From Actinomycetota bacterium (GTDB lineage: Bacteria > Actinomycetota > Thermoleophilia > Gaiellales > Gaiellaceae), in the NCBI GenBank assembly GCA_013698195.1, contig JACCVK010000313.1, forward strand, positions 1-10,572: a stretch of DNA of 10,572 bases, given 5' to 3'. Numbering within the stretch: the first letter of the stretch is position 1; every line of letters starts with the position of its first letter. The position numbers and the translations under genes are program-made. The notes under the pieces are model-generated. The model was not told where the DNA came from. It searched no databases and worked only from the letters and a program-made list of their open reading frames with translations. Shown piece after piece: positions 6,158 to 10,572 of the stretch.

Positions 6158-9100
6158 GTGGCTTCCCCCGCTCCGAGCGCGCCCCCGTTCGTCCACCTGC
6201 ATGTTCACTCGGAGTACTCGATCCTCGACGGCGCGTGCCGGATTCCCGCGCTCGTCGAGAAGGCGGCGCAGCTCGAGATGCCCGCGGTGGGGCTAACCGA
6301 CCACGGCTCGCTCGCGGGCGTCGTTCAGCTCTTCCGGGAGGCACGGGAGTGCGGGGTGAAGCCCGTTGTCGGATGCGAGGTCTACGTCGCCGACGACAGG
6401 TGGGCGCAGACGAAGGGCTACGCGCATCTCACGCTTCTCGCCGAGTCGAACGAGGGGTACGCGAACCTGATCAAGCTCAGCTCGCTCGGATACCTCGAGG
6501 GCTACTACTACAAGCCGCGCGTCGACTGGGAGCTGCTCGAGCGGCACGCACAGGGCATCGTGGCGCTCTCCGGCTGCCTTTCTGGCCGCGTCTCGAAAGC
6601 GCTCTCGGAAGGTCGCGGGAAGGATGCGCGCACCGACCTCGACCGCCTCGTGCAGATCTATGGGCGCGACTCCACGTACGTCGAGATCCAGAACGGCGGC
6701 GTCGAGGATCAGCTTCGTGTGAATCCCGACCTCGTCGCGCTGGCCGGCGAGACCGGGCTCCCCCTCGTCGCAACCGGCGACGTCCACTACCTGAATGCGG
6801 ACGACGCTTTCCCCCACGAAGCCCTCCTCTGCATCCAGTCCGGCGACACGCTCAAGAACCCGCACCACTGGCGCTTCGACACGAACGAGTTCTTCTTCAA
6901 GTCGCAGGCCGAGATGGCACTCGACTTCCCGGGCTTGGAGGACGCCATGGCGCGCACGCTCGAGATCGCCGAGCGCTGCTCGGTCGAGCTCGAGCTCGGC
7001 CGCATCCTGCTCCCGACCTTCCCGGTGCCGGACGGGCGCGAGGCCTTCGACTTCCTGGTCGAGCTTTGCGAGAAGGGGCTGGAGAAGCGATACGGGAAGG
7101 CGACGCCGGAGCTGACCGAGCGCCTCCGCTTCGAGCTGAAGACCGTGCAGGAGATGGGGTTTGCGGACTACTTCCTGATCGTCTGGGACTTCATCCACTT
7201 CGCGAAGACGAACGGCGTGAGCGTCGGCCCCGGCCGAGGCTCGTCGGCGGGGTCGCTCGCCGCCTACTGCCTCGAGATCACGGACGTGGATCCCATGCGC
7301 TACGGGCTCCTCTTCGAGCGGTTCCTGAACCCGGCTCGCAAGGACCTGCCGGACATGGACATCGACTTCTCGGTTGCCGGACGCGATCGGGTGATCAACT
7401 ACGTCGCCGAGAAGTACGGCCGCGACCGCGTCGCCCAGATCATCACGTTCTCGACGATGGCGGCCCGGGCCGCGCTTCGCGACGCGGGGCGAGTGCTCGA
7501 CATCCCATACGGCGTCGTCGACCGCTTCGCAAAGATGGTCCCGGAGGGCCCGGGACAGACGCTCGAGGAGGCGCTCAAGCCGGGAGCCGAGCTGCGCCAA
7601 GCCGTGGACTCCGACCCGATCGCGAAGGAGATCGTCGAGCTCGCGCGCCCGCTCGAGGGCCTCACGCGGGCGGATTCGATCCACGCCGCAGGCGTCGTCA
7701 TCGGCGCGCAGCCGCTGATCGAGGTCGTTCCGCTGCAGCAGAAGGGGTCCGACCAGGAGGTCGTGACTCAGGTGGGCATGCACGACGTCGTCGATCTGGG
7801 CCTCCTGAAGATGGACTTCCTCGGCCTGCGGAACCTGGACGTCATCGACGAGGCGGTCGCGCTCATCGGGGCGCTCGACGTTGCGTCGCTTCCACTCGAC
7901 GACGCGGCGACGTACGCGATGCTCGCGCGCGGGGAGTCGGTCGGAGTCTTCCAGTTCGAGTCGTCAGGGATGCGCGAGGCACTCCGGCAGGTGAAGCCGA
8001 CCGAGTTCGAGGATCTCATCGCACTCGTCGCGCTCTACCGCCCCGGGCCGATGGGCTACATCCCAGGCTACGCGGCGCGGAAGCACGGCAAGGAGGCCGT
8101 CTCGTTCGCCGACCCCCGTCTCGGGGAGATCACGGGCTCGACTTACGCGATCTGCATCTACCAAGAGCAGTACATGGAGATCGCCAAGCGGCTTGCCGGG
8201 TTCACGCCTGCCGAGGCGGAGACGCTGCGGAAGGCGATCGGCAAGAAGATCCACGCGCTCATGGCATCCCTGAAGGACAAGTTCCTGACCGGGTGCGCGG
8301 AGAACGGCGTGGCTGAGGCGGTCGGCCAGCAGCTCTGGAAGGACATGGAGTCGTCCCAGGACTACTCCTTCAACAAGGCCCACGCGGCGTGCTATGCGCT
8401 CATCGCCTACCGCACAGCGTGGCTCAAGGCGCACCACCCGCGCGAGTACATGGCCGCGCTCATCTCCTCGGTCATGAACACGAAGGACCGCGTGCCCTTC
8501 TACGTCAACGCCTGCAACGAGATGGGCATCGACGTGCTCCCGCCGGACGTGAACTCGTCGCAGACGGACTTCGCGGTCGTCGAGGGGAAGATCCGGTTCG
8601 GCCTGAACGCGGTCAAGAACGTGGGGGAGGCTGCGGCCGAGGCAATCGTGCGCGCTCGCGAGGAAGGCGGACCGTTCGAGTCGATCTGGGAGTTCACCGA
8701 GCGCGCCGACCCGCAGTGCGTGAACAAGCGCGCACTCGAGTCGCTCGTCAAGTGCGGTGCTCTCGACTCGACCGGCGCCAGCCGGCTCGGGATGCTGGCC
8801 GTGCTCGACAGCGCGCTCGGGCTCGGTCAGCGGCACGCCGCCGATCGCCTCGCGGGCCAGGCGTCGATCTTCGACAGCCAGTTCGGCGAGCCCGAAGTGA
8901 CGAGCGAAAGGCATCACCCTGCGATTCCGGCGGGGGAGTTCGACGAGCGGGAGCTCCTGCGGCTGGAGAAGGAGACGCTAGGGCTCTACGTCTCCGAGCA
9001 TCCGCTGGAGCGGGTGCAAGGTCAGCTCCGGCGGAAGACGGACTGCATGCTCGCGGACGTGGAGCGCCGGCGCGACGGCGAGATCGTCACCGTGGGCGGC

Positions 9101-9565
9101 ATCGTCTCCGGGCTCAAGCACGTGACGACGAAGCGCGGCGAGCCGATGGTCTTCGTCGCCCTCGACGACCCGACCGGCGCGGCAGAGGTGGTCGTCTTCA
9201 ACTCCACCTACGCGGCCGCTCGTGAGCACCTGGAGCCCGATCGGATCCTCGTCGTCAAGGGACGCGTCGACCACAAACAGGCGGGGGAGACGAAGCTCGT
9301 CGCTCTCGAGGTCACACCGTTCGAGGCAGTGACCGAGCGGCGCGAGGTGCGGCTCCGCATCGACGCGCGCCTGGCGCCGGCGGGCCTGATCTCCGAGCTC
9401 GCTGCGCTCGTCCGCGAGAACCCCGGCGAGGCGCTCGTGTACCTGGCGCTCGAGACCTCGATCGGCGAGCGTACGCTCGCCCTCGGTCCGGATTACCGGG
9501 TCAAGCCCGACGCGGACTTCTATGCCGAGGTCAAGGCGCTCCTCGGCGAAGCCGCACTCGTCTGA
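6158..9565 (+). CDS. dnaE: DNA polymerase III subunit alpha, with PHP proofreading site
   Basis: This 1135-aa protein is the replicative polymerase that extends both strands at the fork. The N-terminal PHP domain retains all nine metal ligands expected from mycobacterial DnaE1: H15, H17, D24, H49, E74, H90, C140, D208 and H210, so a 3'-5' exonuclease is predicted. The polymerase core shows GPGRGSSAGS (357-366), the acidic cluster PDMDIDF (398-404), KMDFLGLR (551-558) and YRPGPM (627-632). Helix-hairpin-helix sequence lies at about 815-870. A clamp-binding motif, QASIF, is at 901-905, in the place of E. coli QADMF. An OB fold follows at about 975-1050 (VTVGGIVSGLKHV onward). Length suits actinobacterial DnaE1. 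I chose GTG 6158 because the PHP domain begins 12 residues later and TACGAT lies just upstream. It is divergent from the small gene and convergent with the CNB gene, 21 bp away. Confidence 0.97.
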   Translation: MASPAPSAPPFVHLHVHSEYSILDGACRIPALVEKAAQLEMPAVGLTDHGSLAGVVQLFREARECGVKPVVGCEVYVADDRWAQTKGYAHLTLLAESNEGYANLIKLSSLGYLEGYYYKPRVDWELLERHAQGIVALSGCLSGRVSKALSEGRGKDARTDLDRLVQIYGRDSTYVEIQNGGVEDQLRVNPDLVALAGETGLPLVATGDVHYLNADDAFPHEALLCIQSGDTLKNPHHWRFDTNEFFFKSQAEMALDFPGLEDAMARTLEIAERCSVELELGRILLPTFPVPDGREAFDFLVELCEKGLEKRYGKATPELTERLRFELKTVQEMGFADYFLIVWDFIHFAKTNGVSVGPGRGSSAGSLAAYCLEITDVDPMRYGLLFERFLNPARKDLPDMDIDFSVAGRDRVINYVAEKYGRDRVAQIITFSTMAARAALRDAGRVLDIPYGVVDRFAKMVPEGPGQTLEEALKPGAELRQAVDSDPIAKEIVELARPLEGLTRADSIHAAGVVIGAQPLIEVVPLQQKGSDQEVVTQVGMHDVVDLGLLKMDFLGLRNLDVIDEAVALIGALDVASLPLDDAATYAMLARGESVGVFQFESSGMREALRQVKPTEFEDLIALVALYRPGPMGYIPGYAARKHGKEAVSFADPRLGEITGSTYAICIYQEQYMEIAKRLAGFTPAEAETLRKAIGKKIHALMASLKDKFLTGCAENGVAEAVGQQLWKDMESSQDYSFNKAHAACYALIAYRTAWLKAHHPREYMAALISSVMNTKDRVPFYVNACNEMGIDVLPPDVNSSQTDFAVVEGKIRFGLNAVKNVGEAAAEAIVRAREEGGPFESIWEFTERADPQCVNKRALESLVKCGALDSTGASRLGMLAVLDSALGLGQRHAADRLAGQASIFDSQFGEPEVTSERHHPAIPAGEFDERELLRLEKETLGLYVSEHPLERVQGQLRRKTDCMLADVERRRDGEIVTVGGIVSGLKHVTTKRGEPMVFVALDDPTGAAEVVVFNSTYAAAREHLEPDRILVVKGRVDHKQAGETKLVALEVTPFEAVTERREVRLRIDARLAPAGLISELAALVRENPGEALVYLALETSIGERTLALGPDYRVKPDADFYAEVKALLGEAALV

Positions 9566-9581
9566 GTCGCGCTCGTCTGAG
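9557..9581 (+). repeat. 10-bp direct repeat duplicating the dnaE stop
   Basis: CTCGTCTGAG occurs at 9557-9566 and 9572-9581. The 15-bp offset keeps the frame, so the second TGA (9578-9580) is an in-frame backup stop five codons after the real one (9563-9565). It looks like a small tandem slip at the gene's end. Confidence 0.7.
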
Positions 9582-9586
9582 GCCGG

Positions 9587-10006
9587 CTAGCTGCGGGTGT
9601 CGCGGGCGAGCCGATCGCCGACACTCGCAAGTACCTTGAGCGCGATCGAGGGCATCGTCTCGACGAGTCTGCGGAACGAGCGGTCGGTGATGACGAGCGC
9701 CCGCACGTCCGACGTTGCCGTCACCGTCGCCGTGCGCGGCACCTTCGTGAGGAGCGCGATCTCTCCGAACCAGTCGCCTTCCCGCAGGTCGGCAAGCTTC
9801 TTGTCCTTGGCCGAGACCCGGACGCTGCCGTCCACGAGCACGAAGAACTCGCGGCCGGGACGGCCCTCGCGCACGAGGACGTAGCCCTCCCGGAGATCGA
9901 CCTCGTCCGTCGATGCCGCAAGCTGTTGGAGCTCCGACTTCGAGCAGCCTGAGAAGAGCGGCACGCCTTTCAAGAGATCGATCTTGGCGTTCGAACCGAG
10001 TCGCAC
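9587..10006 (-). CDS. Stand-alone cyclic nucleotide-binding domain protein
   Basis: This 139-aa protein is essentially one CRP/FNR-type cNMP-binding domain. It opens with the helix IDLLKGVPLFSGCSKSELQQL and has beta-roll strands including VREGRPGREFFVLVDG. The phosphate-binding cassette is WFGEIALLTKVPRTATVTA (79-97), with the Glu (E82) and Arg (R91) that contact the ribose and phosphate of cAMP or cGMP in characterised domains. There is no DNA-binding HTH, kinase or membrane part, so it is probably a small cytoplasmic sensor acting through partners. The start is GTG 10006: TAGGAT lies 6 nt upstream on the minus strand and there is no Shine-Dalgarno. It converges with dnaE. A cyclase fragment lies about 0.3 kb away, but a probable junction separates them. 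The family call is firm; ligand and partner are unknown. Confidence 0.88.
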   Translation of the reverse strand: MRLGSNAKIDLLKGVPLFSGCSKSELQQLAASTDEVDLREGYVLVREGRPGREFFVLVDGSVRVSAKDKKLADLREGDWFGEIALLTKVPRTATVTATSDVRALVITDRSFRRLVETMPSIALKVLASVGDRLARDTRS

Positions 10007-10012
10007 CGGGCG

Positions 10013-10018
10013 ATCCTA
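10013..10018 (-). promoter_or_regulatory. Putative -10 hexamer (TAGGAT) for the CNB gene
   Basis: On the minus strand TAGGAT ends 6 nt before GTG 10006, the same spacing as TACCCT before the hydrolase gene. No Shine-Dalgarno and no clear -35 are visible. A leaderless transcript is inferred. Confidence 0.5.
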
Positions 10019-10070
10019 ATACGGCTCCGCCCGCAGCGGGACGTTTGGCGCGGAGAGTCGCATCGTGTCA

Positions 10071-10099
10071 TGCCGCCCACAACGGCGGCAGATGCCGCC
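10071..10099 (+). promoter_or_regulatory. Two competing hairpins in the leader of the secreted-protein gene
   Basis: TGCCGCC (10071-10077), GGCGGCA (10084-10090) and TGCCGCC (10093-10099) allow the middle segment to pair with either flank: a 7-bp stem with loop CACAAC, or a 6-bp stem with a 4-nt loop. They lie 41 nt before the start codon. This could be a simple leader switch or a chance GC palindrome. Confidence 0.3.
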
Positions 10100-10127
10100 T
10101 AGCAGCGCCGTTCAGAGGGTGAGATCG

Positions 10128-10134
10128 AAAGGAG
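10128..10134 (+). promoter_or_regulatory. Shine-Dalgarno deciding the start of the secreted-protein gene
   Basis: AAAGGAG, 5 nt before GTG 10140, is the strongest ribosome site in the window. It selects GTG 10140 over starts further upstream, which would add an Arg-rich stretch unlike a signal peptide. Confidence 0.7.
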
Positions 10135-10139
10135 TCGAG

Positions 10140-10340
10140 GTGGGGAGTCTCGGAGCGCGAGGGGCCGCCTTCGCGGCGATCGCAGGAATCGTGGCGCTCA
10201 TGACGTTTGCGTTTGCTTCGCCGGCACCGGGATCGGCGACCGCCGTGGCGGAGCTGAGTGTGCTTCCGGGCCTCGAAGCGACGACTTACGGCCAGACGGC
10301 CGCGTACTCCGCCCTCCCCGGCCGAGACCGACTCGCGTAG
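10140..10340 (+). pseudogene. 5' part of a secreted/anchored protein, apparently truncated
   Basis: From GTG 10140 the frame gives 66 aa: a short Arg-containing head (MGSLGARG), a hydrophobic segment AAFAAIAGIVALMTFAFA (about 9-26), then SPAPGSATAVAELSVLPG, which looks like a signal peptide with a cleavage region near FASPAPGSA. The following TTYGQTAAYSA resembles the start of an extracellular beta-rich domain, but the frame stops soon after, at TAG 10338. The last residues (LPGRDRLA) are antisense to sequence that reads well as a cyclase on the other strand, so I infer that the gene was cut at about 10310-10325 by rearrangement or misassembly. A complete short secreted peptide is less likely. 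A clear Shine-Dalgarno precedes the start. The gene is divergent from the CNB gene, with 133 bp between starts. Confidence 0.5.
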
Positions 10341-10572
10341 CACACCGTCGAGCACGGAGAGCTCGCGCTCGCGTCCGATGATCGGAGCGTCGAGGCGTCG
10401 CGGGCGCTCGGCGCCTCCGCGAACCGAGACGAGGCGGTAGGCGGGAACTGGTTCCGCCTTTCCCTTGAGCTCGAGCGCGTCGACGGGCTCGATATCGACG
10501 TAGTCGCGGACGAGCCGGTAGGTGAGGGCGCCGAGGAGCACCTCGCTCCTCTCCGGCGGCCTGCTCTAGGCG
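10318..10572 (-). pseudogene. Class III adenylate/guanylate cyclase fragment, frameshifted and truncated
   Basis: Reading from the window end on the minus strand, RLEQAA appears in one frame and then, one frame over, EVLLGALTYRLVRDYVDIEP, followed by LELKGKAEPVPAYRLVSV and IIGRERELSVL. This is the C-terminal end of a class III nucleotide cyclase domain followed by the linker into an AAA-type ATPase module, as in large multidomain cyclases of Actinobacteria. Catalytic residues would lie outside the window. Ten bases (10551-10560) separate RLEQAA from the SEVLLG frame where nine are usual, giving a frameshift and an in-frame TAG at 10566-10568 for the main frame. After about RESVSAGE the sequence no longer looks like cyclase and becomes the antisense of the secreted-protein gene. 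It may be a real pseudogene or an error-prone contig end. The family is fairly sure, the exact breakpoint is not. Confidence 0.65.

Noticed and set aside
5781..6344. Longer version of the small minus-strand gene
   Set aside because: The upstream part is Arg/Pro-rich, overlaps the dnaE start antisense and lacks any ribosome site; only the last 82 codons look like protein.
6133..8316. Long open frame overlapping dnaE on the same strand, plus a long antisense frame at 6293-7783
   Set aside because: Both are Arg/Ala-rich shadows caused by high GC and codon bias; the dnaE frame carries continuous, recognisable domains.

Overview
The window is GC-rich bacterial DNA with dense genes, strongly biased third codon positions and frequent GTG starts. 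FtsZ and DnaE resemble actinobacterial versions, and several genes seem to start without a Shine-Dalgarno site, only 6-9 nt after a TANNNT hexamer. I infer a high-GC Actinomycetota member, possibly a Thermoleophilia/Gaiellales-like lineage; the class is a guess from protein style, not a computed placement. The odd length and broken genes at both ends suggest a whole contig from an assembly.

Layout. (1) 1-3153, plus strand: ftsZ (5' end open at the window edge), then a GGT-family Ntn-hydrolase, then a GNAT acetyltransferase whose GTG start overlaps the hydrolase stop in GTGA. (2) 3151-3321: a 171-bp element with perfect 24-bp inverted ends, bounded by TA at each end and sitting exactly in the GNAT stop codon. 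It looks like a small non-autonomous (MITE-type) insertion. It is followed by about 176 bp without a gene. (3) 3498-6029, minus strand: a 710-aa repetitive coiled-coil protein of unknown function, preceded by a small unknown gene (about 82 aa). (4) 6158-9565, plus strand: dnaE, the replicative DNA polymerase III alpha subunit, divergent from the small gene. Its PHP proofreading site, polymerase acidic residues and clamp-binding motif all appear intact. (5) 9587-10006, minus strand: a stand-alone cyclic-nucleotide-binding domain protein, convergent with dnaE. (6) 10140-10572: the start of a secreted or membrane-anchored protein running head-on into a minus-strand fragment of a class III adenylate/guanylate cyclase. 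Both look broken at the same point near 10.31-10.33 kb, and the cyclase also carries a frameshift close to the window end.

FtsZ (Z-ring) and DnaE (replication fork) are core cell-cycle proteins. The hydrolase and acetyltransferase form a translationally coupled pair of likely metabolic or modifying enzymes. The CNB protein and the cyclase remnant would fit cAMP signalling, but the junction between them makes that link uncertain. I found no convincing new multi-gene system. The most interesting items are the palindromic element in a stop codon, the long-repeat coiled-coil protein, the GGT-like enzyme lacking the classical glutamate-anchoring residues, and the repeated TANNNT-start architecture.
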